Assembly (NCBI RefSeq): GCF_024323335.1
Contig: NC_066581.1
Coordinates: 36,846,699-36,910,698, forward strand
Direction: 5' to 3'
DNA length: 64,000 bases
DNA from: Lathyrus oleraceus
Taxonomy: Eukaryota > Streptophyta > Magnoliopsida > Fabales > Fabaceae
The notes under the pieces were generated by a model. That model saw only the letters and a list, made by a program, of their open reading frames with translations, did not search any database and was not told the origin of the DNA. The translations under genes were made by a program, and so were the position numbers. Positions 24,616-36,894 of this stretch are shown piece after piece. The stretch's first letter is position 1, and every line of letters starts with the position of its first letter.

Positions 24616-24630
24616 GCTGCCCCTATTCAA
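24616..24630 (-). promoter_or_regulatory. Polypurine-type tract of element M
   Basis: TTGAATAGGGGCAGC on the minus strand, directly before the 3' LTR. Element 3 has the same sequence at 62627-62641. It is the expected plus-strand primer site, though interrupted by a C. Confidence 0.7.
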
Positions 24631-24756
24631 TCAACTGTGAACCTGAATGGATGAAAGCAGCGACTATCAGACTTTCAAGGTAAATAGAGATTGAATACCA
24701 AAAGAACCGGAGAATTTGCACTCTGTAGGTGACGAATCAAGGAAAGCGGGGCCATT

Positions 24757-24990
24757 CACCGTTGGCGGCTTCAAAACAAATTTGATATTTACCGATATCA
24801 AAGAAAGCGAGGCCATTTACCGATGGCGGCTTCAAAACAAATTTGATATTTACCGATATCAAAGAAAGCGAGGCCATTTACCGATGGTGGCGTCAAAACA
24901 AATTTGATATTTACCGATATCAAGGAAAGCGAGGCCATTACCGATGGCGGCTTCAAAACAGATTTGATATTTACCGATATCAAAGAAAGC
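24757..24990 (-). repeat. 61-bp tandem repeat, 3' UTR of element M
   Basis: Four units with starts of the TTTGATATTTACCG phrase at 24781, 24842, 24903 and 24963 (spacing 61, 61, 60). Each unit contains two hairpins sharing the loop TTACCG on the plus strand (CGGTAA in the element's sense): TGATAT/ATATCA and CCAT/ATGG. Confidence 0.9.
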
Positions 24991-24994
24991 GCTA

Positions 24995-25745
24995 CAAGAC
25001 CAGACATTTACCGATGACTGGGAAGGAACTCGATGTTTACCGACATCGAACAAAGATGTTTTCAATGAAACAAGACCAGACATTTACCGATGACTGGGAA
25101 GGAACTCGATGTTTACCGACATCGAACAATGATGTTTATAAGTGAAACAAGACCAGACATTTACCGATGACTGGGAAGGAACTCGATGTTTACCGACATC
25201 GAACAAAGATGTTTATAAGTGAAACAAGACCAGACATTTACCGATGACTGGGAAGGAACTCGATGTTTACCGACATCGAACAATGATGTTTATAAGTGAA
25301 ACAAGACCAGACATTTACCGATGACTGGGAAGGAACTCGATGTTTACCGACATCGAACAATGATGTTTATAAGTGAAACAAGACCAGACATTTACCGATG
25401 ACTAGGAAGGAACTCGATGTTTACCGACATCGAACAAAGATGTTTTTAAGTGAAACAAGACCAGACATTTACCGATGACTGGGAAGGAACTCGATGTTTA
25501 CCGACATCGAACAATGATGTTTATAAGTGAAACAAGACCAGACATTTACCGATGACTGGGAAGGAACTCGATATTTACCGACATCGAACAAAGACGTTTA
25601 TAAGTGAAACAAGACCAGACATTTACCGATGACTGGGAAGGAACTCGATGTTTACCGACATCGAACAAAGATGTTTATAAGTGAAACAAGACCAGACATT
25701 TACCGATGACTGGGAAGGAACTCGATGTTTACCGACATCGAACAA
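24995..25745 (-). repeat. 77-bp tandem repeat, 3' UTR of element M
   Basis: About ten units; CAAGACCAG recurs at 24995, 25071, 25148, 25225, 25302, 25379, 25456, 25533, 25610 and 25687, that is every 77 nt after a first 76-nt step. Each unit holds two hairpins with the TTACCG loop: CCAGACAT/ATGACTGG (one A-A mismatch) and CGATGT/ACATCG. Units differ at very few positions (for example AAAGATG and AATGATG), so the expansion is recent. Confidence 0.95.
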
Positions 25746-26110
25746 GATGTTTACAGACACCAAGGAAAGAATACATTTATGAAACGAAACGATTTACCGA
25801 TGGCGAAAATGAAATACTCGATATTTACGGATAGCGAAAACACACAGTTTTTTAAACGACAAAACCATTTACCGATGGTTAACAAGCGGCTGATGTTTAC
25901 CGACATCGAACAATGATGTTTACCGACACCAAAAAAAGAATACATTTATGAAATGAAACCATTTACCGATGGCGAAAATGAAATACTCGATATTTACGGA
26001 TAGTGAAAACACACAGTTATTTAAACGACAAAACCATTTACCGATGGTTAACAAGCGGTTGATGTTTACCGACATCGAACAATGATGTTTACCGACACCC
26101 AAAAAGAAGG
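25746..26110 (-). repeat. ~169-bp tandem repeat, 3' UTR of element M
   Basis: Slightly more than two units; GAATACATTTATG recurs at 25769 and 25938. Each unit again combines TTACCG-loop hairpins (CCAT/ATGG twice, CGATAT-type, ACATCG-type). The stretch 26111-26350 carries further degenerate copies such as GACATTTATGGG and ACTTACCGGTATCG. Confidence 0.85.
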
Positions 26111-26350
26111 ACACACACGGGTGTTGACAGAACGATTTTTGTAGACACCATGAGAGACATTCCATTTATTGATGGCCAACAATTGGATTTCGACGTTTAT
26201 CGACATCGAAAGATGATGTTCACCGACATCAAAGAAAAGCACAGACATTTATGGGGATCAACACGACACTTACCGGTATCGCAAGGTTGATATTTACATA
26301 TGTCAAAATAAGGCAGACACTTACTGGTGACTAAATCGGAAGAGAATCAA

Positions 26351-27441
26351 GCTTTCCTTTCACGGACTGGTGAGAAAATAAATCTCACTGGGATTATCGA
26401 TTCTGAATGTTGCCAAGAGCAACTGCTGCAAATGTGCTACACTGATGTTGAAAAATGATCTGTCTCTTCCGGAGATATGATCCAATCTGGTTTAATACAT
26501 GTATGCATATGTTTGAGTTTTCCATGGCGTAATGCTCCATACTTAATGGAAATACTACGCGATTTGAGAATGTGAATGCAAATGATGATTACTACATGCA
26601 AGATGCAAAGGGAGGAAAACTCCTGCTGGGAAAGCAAATGATCACTTTACTAAGCATACAATTTCTGATTCGATCTTCCAACTCTGTAGGGACATACAAC
26701 AATTCTGCTGAGGATACTTACTGATCTAACATTCTCGGAACGGTAGAAAAACCAACTCAACTGGGGAGTCACTTGTTGGGAAAACACCAACCTCTCGACC
26801 ATGCTGGGGAAACAAATTCTGAACTCGACTTAGACGACCCAACTTCTTACACGACTGGACAGTGTTGAAACAACGAGTCTTCCTTCGAACAAACTTTGGC
26901 TCATCTGCTTTAGCCATCAATCGAAGATAGTAACCTGCGAAACGGCAAGACATACATGCCCCAGGGGATCGTATGGACAAAATATACTCAAGTGTACTCA
27001 ACATTCAAAATGATTTTCAGATGTTTTATCTTTCCGCACGTCATTGTCTAGCCTTCATGTTTTTTAGATACAATGTTTATCAAAAATTCGGACGTTTTTT
27101 GCAAACAATACAGTAGAATATAAAAAACAAGAGAGCAATTTGACTGAATAACGACTTTTATTGATTGAAAATGGCCTATAAAGGTAAATACATCAGGAAG
27201 CAATTCCTAGGAAGAGGTAATTGCGCCAAAAGAGAAAATAAACTATCCTATTGGCAATGTGAACACGACATTCCACTATTTTCCAATTCTGTTATGACTC
27301 ATAGATCTTCAATTTCCCCCAAATTCTTTGCTTTCTGAGAAGAGTGATTATACCGATCATATCCTTCAAGATGGTAGACACTGAAACGCGATGAAGTACA
27401 AATAACTCAGACTGTAGTCTTCGCTTTAATCCCTCTTTTGC
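26351..27441 (-). other. Element M 3' UTR, middle part
   Basis: No ORF that I can support. 26700-26830 holds degenerate CCCCAG-type motifs (ACTGGGGAGTCAC, TGCTGGGGAAAC on the plus strand) matching the array at 60775-61485 of element 3. A poly(A)-type signal AATAAA is on the minus strand at 27157-27162 in the phrase CAATCAATAAAAGTCG, shared with element 3 at 60554-60559. Confidence 0.6.
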
Positions 27442-27637
27442 CTGGACCGCCTTTTCAGGTTTTCAATCCACCGGGATACCCATTTTTGCCTAAGCCGCCT
27501 TTGCAGGTTTTCGACTTACCGGGTGTACATATTATTTTTATTCTTTATCCCTAACTTTTGCCCGAACCTTTTTCTTTTCTTTTTCTCTTGGTTCGCTGGG
27601 ATGCCCTTTTTTGCCTGGACTTTCTTTCTTTGTCCAG
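27442..27637 (-). other. Four-hairpin array after the pol stop, element M
   Basis: In element sense: CTGGAC/GTCCAG (27615-27637), CGAACC/GGTTCG (27563-27595), TAAGTCG-AAAA-CCT-GCAA-AGG-CGGCTTA (27491-27518) and TGGATTG-AAAA-CCT-GAAA-AGG-CGGTCCA (27442-27469). The last two have GNRA tetraloops on CCT/AGG stems. The same four hairpins stand in the same order in element 3 at 60078-60269, with CCC/GGG in place of CCT/AGG. Confidence 0.8.
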
Positions 27638-27646
27638 CGGGTCAGT

Positions 27647-30600
27647 TTACGCGAAGTATTTTTTTACTACATCTGAATTCACAGGAGACGGAAAATCTTC
27701 ACCATCCATAGTTGTAAGCATCAAGGCTCCACCAGAAAAGACCTTTTTAACAACATATGGACCATCATAATTCGGAGTCCACTTGCCCCTGTTATCTGTA
27801 CCAGGAGGAAGGATCCTCTTCAAAACTAAATCACCTATCTGATAGCTTCGAGGATGCACTTTCTGATCAAAGGCCTTCTTCATCCTTCTCAAATATAGTT
27901 GTCCATGGCACATAGTTGCTAATCGCTTTTCCTTAATTAAATTTAACTCATCAAACCTGGCTTGAACCCACTCAGCCTCGTCAAGTTTTACATCCATCAT
28001 CACCCTCAAAGAAGGGATTTCAACTTCTACTGGTAAGACTGCCTCCATGCCATACACAAGTGAAAACGGAGTTGCCCCGGTTGACGTACGCACTGAGGTA
28101 CGATACCCATGTAAAGCGAAAGGCAACATCTCATGCCAATCCTTGTACGTCACAACCATCTTTTGCACAATCTTCTTAATGTTCTTGTTTGCCGCCTCTA
28201 CAACACCATTCATCTTTGCTCTATAAGGAGAAGAATTGTGGTGTTCGATCTTAAAGTCTTTGCAAAGCTCTTTCATCATCTTGTTATTGAGATTCGACCC
28301 ATTATCGGTGATGATTCTCTCAGGAACCCCATAACGACAAATAATTTCTTTCTTAATGAATCGAGCAACCACTTGTTTGGTAACATTGGCATAGGAAGCT
28401 GCTTCCACCCACTTGGTAAAGTAATCAATCGCGACTAGGATGAAGCGATGTCCATTAGAAGCAGTAGGTTCAATCTTTCCAATCATATCGATGCCCCACA
28501 TCGCGAATGGCCAAGGAGAATTCATAATATTCAGAGGGTTTGGTGGTACATGCACTTTATCTGCATAGATCTGACATTTGTGGCATTTCTGAGCGTATTT
28601 GAAACAATCAGATTCCATGGTTATCCAGTAATAACCGGCTCTTAACAACTTCTTGGCCATTGCATGACCACCAGCATGGGTACCGAAAGATCCCTCGTGT
28701 ACTTCCTGCATAAACATGTCTGCTTCGTGTCTAACCACGCATCTGAGCAGAACCATGTCAAAGTTCCTCTTGTACAACACATCATCCTTGTTCAAGTAAA
28801 AGCTTCCAGCTAGCCTTCTCAGTGTCTTCTTGTCATTCTTTGACGCTCCTTCAGGATACTCTTGGCTTTTGAGGAAATTCTTAATATCATAAAACCACGG
28901 CTTCTCATCAATAACAGACTCGGCTACAAACACATACGCAGGCCTCTCAAGTCGATTCACAGCAACGTGTGGCACATGATTATGCCAATGAGCTTTAATC
29001 ATGGAAGACAAAGTGGCTAAGGCATCAACCATTTGATTTTCATCTCGGGGTACATGATACAACTTTACTGTCTTGAAGAAAGTCAGGATCCTTTTGGTGT
29101 AATCTCTATAAGGAATCAAATGTGGCTGATGAGTATTCCAGTCTCCATTGACTTGGTTAATCACTAGAGCAGAATCTCCATAAATGTCCATAGTTTTGAT
29201 CCTTAGATCGATGGCTTCCTCAATCCCCATGATACAGGCCTCATACTCAGCTTCGTTGTTGGTTACTTCAAAAGTCAATCTGGCGGAAAAAGGTATGTGT
29301 GCACCTTTAGGATTAATGAGTACTGCCCCAACACCATTTCCATTCACATTTACCGCCCCATCAAACATCAGTGTCCACTTGTCATCGGGATCCGGTCCTT
29401 CCTCGACAAGAGGCTCTTCACAATCTTTCATCTTTAAGTACATGATATCTTCATCGGGGAATTTTATCATCATCGGCTGATAGTCATCAATTGGTTGCTC
29501 GGCAAGGTAATCAGACAGAATACTACCCTTGATGGCCTTTTGCAACGTGTACTGGATATCATACTCTGTCAAAATCATCTGCCAACGAGCCACTCGTCCG
29601 GTAAGAGCCGGCTTTTCAAAGATATACTTTACTGGGTCCATCTTAGAAATCAACAAGGTAGTATGGTTCAACATATACTATCTTAGTCGGCGAGCAGCCC
29701 ATGCCAAAGCGCAACAAGTTTTCTCGAGCAGCGAATATCTTGTTTCACAGTCGGTAAACTTTTTTCTAAGGTAGTAAATTGCATGCTCTTTTCGACCAGA
29801 CTCGTCATGCTGTCCCAATACACACCCCATCGAATTCTCTGTTACTGAAAGGTACATTATCAGAGGCCTCCCAGGAACTGGAGGTATAAGAATTGGAGGT
29901 TTCTGCAAATATTCTTTTATCTTATCAAAAGCTTTTTGACAATCATTGTTCCACCTGATTGCTTGATCTTTTCTTAGCAATTTAAATATCGGTTTGCACG
30001 TAGCTGTTAGGTGAGATATGAACCGTGCAATGTAGTTCAGCCTCCCTAAAAACCCACGAACCTACTTTTCCGTTCTTGGTTCAGGCATTTCTTGAATAGC
30101 TTTTACTTTCGCTGGATCAACCTCAATCCCTTTCTCACTGAAAATGAAACCTAACAGCTTTCCAGATCTCACTCCAAATGTACACTTGTTTGGATTCAGC
30201 CTCAGTTTGAACTTTCTCAATCTTTCAAACAACTTTTGCAAGTTTACCAAATGCTCCTCTTCTGTCTGAGACTTCGCAATCATATCATCCACGTACACTT
30301 CAATTTCTTTGTGCATCATGTCATGAAAGAGAGTCGTCATAGCTCTTTGGTAGGTAGCACCGGCGTTTTTCAACCCAAATGGCATTATCTTATAACAGAA
30401 CACTCCCCAAGGTGTAATGAATGTCGTCTTCTCCATGTCTTCTGGCGCCATCTTGATCTGATTATAGCCAGAAAATCCATCCATGAAAGAGAAAACCGAG
30501 GACTGAGCAGTGTTATCGACCAATACATCAATGTGAGGTAATGGGAAGTCATCTTTCAGACTGGCTCTATTTAAATCTCGGTAATCGACACACATCCTGA

Positions 30601-31121
30601 CTTTACCATCCTTTTTCGGCACGGGTACGATGTTGGCCACCCAAGGGGGATAATTGGTAACTGCTAGAAAACCTACATTCAATTGTTTCTAAACCTCCTC
30701 TTTGATCTTGACAGCCATATCAGGACTAGTTCTATGAAGCTTCTGCTTTACCGAAGGACAATCTTCTCTGAGAGGTAGCCTGTGCACCACAATATCTGTA
30801 TCCAAACCAGGCATATCTTGATACGACCATGCGAATACGTCCACATATTCTTGCAGCATTTCAATCAGCCCTCTCTTGACCTTTTCCTCTAAAGAAGCCC
30901 CTATCTTGATCTCCTTCTTTGTGTCCTCAGTACCAAGGTTAATGACTTCCAACTCTTCCTGATGAGGTTGAATGACCCTTTCCTCCTATTTCAATAGTTT
31001 GGCCAATTCTTTGGGGAGTTCACAATCTTCTTCACTCTCCTCTTCGGCTTGGTAAATGGGATTATCGAAGTCATACTGAGCCATAACAGAACTGTTTTCA
31101 ATGGAATCCGCAAGATCAATT
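27647..31121 (-). pseudogene. pol: Element M pol: RT, double RNase H, integrase
   Basis: Second exon of the Ogre polyprotein on the minus strand. Order: N-terminal linker with MAQYDFDNPIYQ, RT (VRMCVDYRDLNRAS, FSGYNQIKMAPED, YVDDMIAKS), a degenerate gypsy RNase H (LIMYLSVTENSMG, lacking the usual first Asp), a second archaeal-type RNase H (WTLMFDGAVN, NNEAEYEACIMG, YGDSALVINQ, DALATLSSM), and integrase with H-H-C-C finger (HEGSFGTHAGGHA, CHKCQIYADK), DDE core (GIDMIGK, ITDNGSNL, NGVVEAANKN) and a GPYVV C-terminal motif. The frame is single throughout but is broken by TAG at 30986, 30689, 30062 and 29678; three of these stand where element 3 has Gln. The last 675 codons (27647-29674) are open. 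Confidence 0.93.
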
Positions 31122-31376
31122 CTGCACGAACGATGTTTCATGCTTTATTTTAGAAAAGAGCTCAAGAAAGTCACAAAAAAAACATTGCCATTTTTATTAT
31201 TCTGAAAATGAAAGTAATAAAAACAGAAAGACAGTGAACACAAATTTGATTGCAAAACGTCCTTTATTGATGATAATCATTGAAATTTTAAAACATGATG
31301 TGGCCCTACAATGAACCACTACGCCTTGGGCAGAGCGTAGGGTTTTCATGCAAAATGAAAAACAGAAGAAAATTAC
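31122..31376 (-). other. Element M pro-pol intron (255 nt)
   Basis: Predicted donor GTAATTTTC at 31376 (minus strand), overlapping the protease stop codon, and acceptor GTGCAG ending at 31122, preceded by the conserved TTCTAAAATAA branch-type phrase. Removal of 255 nt leaves pro and pol in one frame, which is what the observed frames need. It contains hairpin CTACGC/GCGTAG (31319-31340) and an AATAAA at 31263-31268 (minus). Confidence 0.75.
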
Positions 31377-32544
31377 TCCGTATGAAGAGTAACTTGGACT
31401 ATTTCTTCAGCAGTCTAGTTGTTGATCTTCTCCCCTGGAGCACACGGGCGCACCCAATTATCCATATCACAATCACTGTCACCATCTTCATTGTCTATTG
31501 CAAAGACATCCCCGTGAATCATCAATCCAACACTAGTGAAAGTACACAGCCCTTTCTGATTCTGGACACCCTGCTCTGATGATTGAAAAGGCTGATAACC
31601 GATGCCAAACATGTCTTCTTTTACGGGCACATCAATCACCTTGCCCCAGCCTTCCGCGTTACCTGAATGAATAACCTCCAGACCTTGTTTATAAGACGCA
31701 ATCGAGGTACCTGGTTTCTTCTGTTCAACAAAAGCCACCTTCTCAATACTGACAGTCTCAAAAGCTTGACATAAAGTTTCATGACTTTCACCATCCATCT
31801 CCACATATTTGAAGGAGGATAAATGGCTCACAAAGATGTCCTCTTCGCCACACACGGTCACAACTTGACCATCCCACACATATTTTAGCTTTTGGTGGAG
31901 AGTCGAAGAAACTGCTCCGGCTCCATGTATCCAGGGACGCCCCAACAGACAACTATATGCTGGTTGAATATCCATCACATAGAAGACAATATTAAACACT
32001 TCCGGGCCGATCTTCACAGGCAACGTGACTTGACCAAAAACTGATCACTTGGATCCATCAAAAGCACGAATAACAAGATCACTTGGTGTGAGAACAACCC
32101 CTTCGACATCAAGCTTACTCAGAGCCTTTTTGGGCAGCACATTCAAAGAAGAATCGGTATCCACCAAAACATGCGATAAAACCGCGCCTTTGCATTCCAT
32201 CGTGATATGCAGAGCTCTATTGTGATTGCGACCCTCAGGTGTCAAGTCTAGATCCGTGAATCCCAAACCATGTCTCGTGTTAACATTTGCAATAACACCT
32301 TCAAGCTGGTTAACAGAAATCTCTTGAGGCACATAAGCCATATTCAACATTTTCAACAGGGCGTTACGATGTGCCTCGGAACACATCAACAGAGAGAGAA
32401 TAGAGATTTTTGACGGTGTCTGGTTCAACTGATCCACGATCTTGTAATCACTCTTTTTGATAATTCTCAAAAATTCCTCTACGTCCTTCTCAAAAGAACC
32501 CTCAGGCACTTCCCTTCACACTGGTTCTTCTTCAACTACAACTT
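31377..32544 (-). pseudogene. Element M protease region
   Basis: Aspartic protease of the Ogre gag-pro frame. Readable from ILSLLMCSEAHRNALL through HITMECKGAVLSHVLVDTDSS, where DTG of the active site is changed to DTD, then PVKIGPEVFNIVFYVMDIQP, LLGRPWIHGAGAV and a C-terminal extension ending near WVRPCAPGE. TGA at 32045-32047 replaces an Arg seen in elements 2 and 3 (GSKR), and TAG at 31415-31417 replaces the Trp of element 3 (INNW). The changed active-site Gly and the two stops make it inactive. Confidence 0.88.
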
Positions 32545-34445
32545 GTTTTCCTTTTGTTCTAGCAAGCAAGAGCCTCAGCATTGTTATCCTTCGGAACTTG
32601 TGGTGCAAACAAACGGCCACTTCTCGTAAATCCTCCGGGTCCTCCCACATTACCCACAGCCGAACCAACTGTCACTGAAGTCTTATTTGACGAACCAATC
32701 GTCACCGGAGTATGGTTTACTGATCTGGTTTGATTCTCTGGTCTTCTATTTCTGCAAAAAGCATTGTCATATTGCCACGGAATTACTCTACTATTCTCAA
32801 AAAGTCTTCCACTAGAAGCAGCAATGGTGGTAGGAGTACTGATAGTTACTGGAGCATTAATAATCATGGGAACACCAACAGTCACCGACGCAGCTATGGT
32901 CACAGGAGTACCAATAGTCACAGGCGCACTAATAGTTCTTGAAGCATGTACAGGACCTTCTGACGGTGTAAAGTAAATGGTAACAGTCAATACCTCTTCA
33001 CGGTCTTTCACTACTCGATCAAACTGTAAACAACCTTCATTCATCAATTCCTGGACACCTTCTTTCAATTTCACACAGCCGTTTTCATGATTACCGCAAT
33101 CTGAACAATTCTTGTCACATCCCGGGAATACTCCCCCTCTAAGCAGACGTTCCTTCACTACAAACAATGAAGTCTGAACATCGTCAATGTTGACTACCAA
33201 GTTCAAATTTTCCCCATCTTCCACACCATTTACTCTGGGGCCTCCATGCTGAGGCATAGGATTATTCACCACATTCGGAGTAGGAGCAAAGTTAATCGTC
33301 TTGGCATCAATCAAATCTTGAACTTTATGGTGAAAATCCCGACAATTCTCGATGTGGTGCCCTGGCGCACCAGAATGAAAATCACAACGGACATTAGCAT
33401 CATAACCAGCGGGAATCCTTGTTAATGGAGCCATAGTGCGAAGTTCAACAAACTTTAACCTGAGCAGTTCAGGGAGTAATTCAGCATAAGTCATTGGCAA
33501 CGGATCAAAATGACGATCTGGCATTCTTTGTCTTGGTTGGAATTGGCGTTGCTGTTGTTGTTGTGGTTGTCCTCTTTTTTGTTATTGAGGTTGGGTTGTT
33601 GGAATAGTCATAACAACAACTTGAGGGTATTGTTGTCCTCTGTTTCCATTTCTCTGATTATGTATAGCATTTGTCTCACCCTCTCTCCTTCTGGGTTCCC
33701 CTGAAAATGGTTTCTTAGCACTTGAAGAACTTGAAGAACCAGGGTCTTGGATTTTTCCCGCTTTGATAAGACTTTCAGTTCTTTCTCTACAAATCACAAC
33801 ATCCGAAAAACTACCAAATGGGCAACTTCCCATACGATCCATGAATACACCTTGCAGGGTTCCATGAATATATCAGTCAATTCTCTCTCCAACATCGGAG
33901 GTTGTACTCTCGCAGCTAGTTCACGCCACCTCTGGGTGTATTCCTTGAAACTCTCACCGGTCTTTTGAAACAAACTTTGCAACTGGGTTCTGCTCGGAGC
34001 CATGTCCATGTTATGCTTGTACTGCCTCAAAAAAGCTTCACTTAACTCTCTCCAGCTTCTAACAAATTCTTTTTTCAAGTCCATGTACCAATCCAAAGAG
34101 GCTCCAGACAAGCTGTCTTGGAAAAAGTACAACCACATTTTTTCATCATCAGTATAAGCGGATATCTTCCGGTAGTAAGCTTGCACATGAGTTCGGGGAC
34201 AAGAATTGCCATTGTACTTGTCGAAGGATGGCGCTTTGAACTTGTACGGGATCCTCAACCCATCAACTAAACCCATGTTAGTAACATCAAAGCCCAAAGA
34301 ATTCTGGCACTCCATGGCGCGAATCTTTTCAGCAAGGGCGTCAACCTTTCTATCTCTCTCTTCCGCCTTTCCAAATTCATCATCATCACTGAGAATAGTG
34401 AACATATCTTCTTGCTTGTCAACCAAATGAGAAGGATGGTGAACT
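32545..34445 (-). pseudogene. gag: Element M gag, truncated and frameshifted
   Basis: Ogre gag lacking its N-terminus. From about 34430 it reads DKQEDMFTILSDDDE, the retrotransposon gag domain (SFDKYNGNSCPRTHVQAYY, MWLYFFQDSLSGASLDWY, FLRQYKHNMDMAP, RWRELAARVQPPM), a Gln-rich linker, RFDPLPMTYAELLPELL-type text, and a CHHC zinc knuckle CDFHSGAPGHHIENC, ending in GGFTRSGRLFAP. Lesions: a frameshift near 33860, TAA at 33582-33584, and a 4-nt duplication (TGCT, near 32560-32570) that brings a stop into frame. The apparent open frame continuing from 34446 to 34675 is the antisense of copy C and is not gag. Confidence 0.88.
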
Positions 34446-34452
34446 GAAGCTT
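34446..34452. other. Junction of element M gag with copy C at a GAAGCTT site
   Basis: Identity with copies A and B begins exactly at G34446, one base before AAGCTT (34447-34452); copy A has CGGAAGCTTCC (3328-3338). The other side is gag of element M. There is no LTR end or target duplication here. Confidence 0.85.
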
Positions 34453-35123
34453 CCCTTTGAAATGATGTATGATGCAAGCAATTATACTTTATGCGTAATT
34501 CATGGTCAACACCATGAGAAGTTCTTCCATGGGATATACTATAATGTTTTGAATGAAAATCCGATGAATTATACCACCACTGAAAAAGAATTACTAGCAG
34601 TAGTATTTGCCTTGGAAAATTTTCAGACGTATTTAATTGGGTCAAAAGTTGTTGTTTTAACAGATCATGCAACATTGAAATACTTGTTAAATAAAGGAGA
34701 TTCTAAACCACAATTACTCTGATGGATATTGTTGTTACAAGAGTTTGATTTAGAAATAAAAGATATAAAAGGTGTTGAGAATTTTGTAGTTGATCACTTG
34801 TCCTAGTTGGAGAATTAGGAAGTAACTAAGAAGGAAAATATAGGTCATATGTGCATGAATGTCTCATAGAGGTTGAATCTTTTGAGTGTTTGGGAATTGA
34901 ATTTATGGGTCCTTTTTCGTCATCTAACTCTAATGTTTACATTCTGGTTTGTGTTGATTATATCACTAACTGGGTTAAAGCCATAACTTATGTTGCTAAT
35001 GATCCCCAAACTATTTCTAATTTTTTTAAAATGGATGTTTTTGCTAGATTTGGAATCCCTAGAGTTCTAATCAAAGATAGGGTGCACTTTTGCAACACAC
35101 TGTGTTGGCCAAATACAATGTGA
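34446..35123 (+). pseudogene. Athila-like pol fragment, copy C
   Basis: RNase H part ([49 protein letters not shown]) and integrase core (ECLGIEFMGPF, where the first catalytic Asp is Glu, and FARFGIPRVLIKD). The RT part is absent because the copy starts at the junction. Stops separate the RNase H and integrase parts as in copies A and B. Confidence 0.83.
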
Positions 35124-36894
35124 AGCATAAGATGTTGATGTGAAACTTCGTGTGGTAGCTTATCCGCAAGTGCACGAACTTTATCAAAGTAATAGAAAAG
35201 ATGTCGAACCCACGGATACTTTTAGTCAAGATAACCTCTATCTATTATCACTATGTAAATTTAAGGTTGATCGGCTAATGTTTGAGAAGGGGAACAATGT
35301 AGCGGTAAATTTTGTGAGATTAAGCTATTGATTAACTTAATTCATAAAGCAAGAGTTGCCACCGCGCTTTTACTATTTCCAAAGGAAAAGGGAAAAAGTA
35401 TGAACAAAATCCGAAGAAGTTTTAAAGCAAGACTAATAAAGAGAACAAGGGTCAGAGGGTTAGTTATGCAAAGTGAAGATATTCACACCCTAAACATCCA
35501 TGGTACTCTGTGGGAACCTCTTTGAAAATATGTACGTTTTAGTTTGAAAAGGGTGTTATTTGTAAAAGACGGGAGAGATGGGAAAAGAAGTATATTTTTA
35601 TTATTTTTATGTTTGTCAAGACTTTTGAAGTCTCATGCCTACGTACCAATAAAGTGCAATGGAGGATCCAAACCTCGTTGTTCGTGGTAAAAATAACAAA
35701 GGAGATTGTTTTCATTTATTTTTAATGAGAAGACATTTTGTCATTATAAGGAGAATACTTAACTAGTCACCCACAAGTATGAGTACTTTGCATCATCTTG
35801 TGAAGGGCTCCAACTTGGATAAGGATTAACAAGTATGCCACTAGCTCTCACAAATGGATAAGAATTGTCATAAATACTATGAGGATAGGAGAATTATATC
35901 TCAACTATGGAAATCACTCATGTCTAATACCTTGAAAAAAACTTTAAAAGGAAAAGTGCACAAAGGCATAATATGGTTTGAATGTGTTAGGCATTTTTTA
36001 GTCTTTTGAAATTGGTCTAAACATGTTTAAGATGAATTAGAAATTATTAGGAAAAGGTTTTGAAAATCACTTGACAAAAGTAAATGTTTATTGAGAAAGT
36101 GGTTCAAGTTAAAAAAAAACAAGAAGATTTTGAAAAAGAGAGAAGATTTTGAAAATTAAAGAAAAGGGAGGAGAAGAAGAGACTATCCTAGAGCATAAAG
36201 TAAAAGTTGGGGAGGAAAGATCTAACAAAGAGAGAAAGATTTATGACATAAGTCAATCACGATTTCCTTCCTTTGGATTAAGCCCCAAGCAAGCCAGAAT
36301 AAGCAAATAATAATCCATGTATCATATGAAACTGGAGTAACTCAACCAAGTCTCCAAAAGAAGTCCAAAGTCAAAGGTACCAGATGAATCCAAAAGTCTC
36401 AAATCACAAGTCCAAAGCAAAAGTCAAAGTCCTAATTCTAAGTCCATAACTCCACAACATTTCTATGGATAGTAACCCCAAGTCCATGAATCATGAGAAC
36501 CAAGTTTCTTTTTAGGTTTTTTCTCTTTATTAATGTCTTCTTTACAATGATATAAAAGAAAGGTCTAAATGGACAAAGAACAAAATGAAAAAAACATAAA
36601 TAATATGATATGGAATGCTAAATATAAAATATAATGTAAATGACATAAATATAATAGCATAAAGTAAATAACTTGGAAATAAAAGGTAACATAATAAAAT
36701 GTTAGTAAAGGATGTTAGTAATCAAAGATGAAAGATGTTTTGGTCATTTTTTGGAGAACACTCAACTATCCACTCACAAACATGAATATATGAACCTATA
36801 CATCATTTGTGAGAAGGACTCCAACTTGGATAAGATAAACAAGTATGCCATTAGCTCTCACAAAATAGAAAAGGAGCAAAATTTCATACAATAC

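Larger units (their letters stand above)
19195..34445 (-). mobile_element. Element M: Ogre retrotransposon, 5'-truncated
   Basis: Minus-strand Ogre/Tat element. From its 3' end: LTR 19195-24615, polypurine-type tract, 3' UTR with long tandem repeats, pol, intron, protease, gag. It stops inside gag at 34446, so the gag N-terminus, any ORF1, leader, PBS and 5' LTR are missing. The gag, pro and pol proteins are close to those of element 3 (far closer than to element 2). It is inserted in copy B of the tandem unit and is followed without a second LTR by an internal position of copy C. All protein regions carry stops or frameshifts, so it is dead. Confidence 0.9.

Noticed and set aside
24995..25745. 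CRISPR-like array of ~77-bp units
   Set aside because: Units are near-identical along their whole length with no unique spacers, lie in the 3' UTR of a plant retrotransposon and recur in a second Ogre. They are tandem repeats.
34446..34675. N-terminal extension of element M gag on the minus strand
   Set aside because: It is the antisense of copy C's RNase H relic, as shown by identity to copies A and B; the open frame across the junction is accidental.
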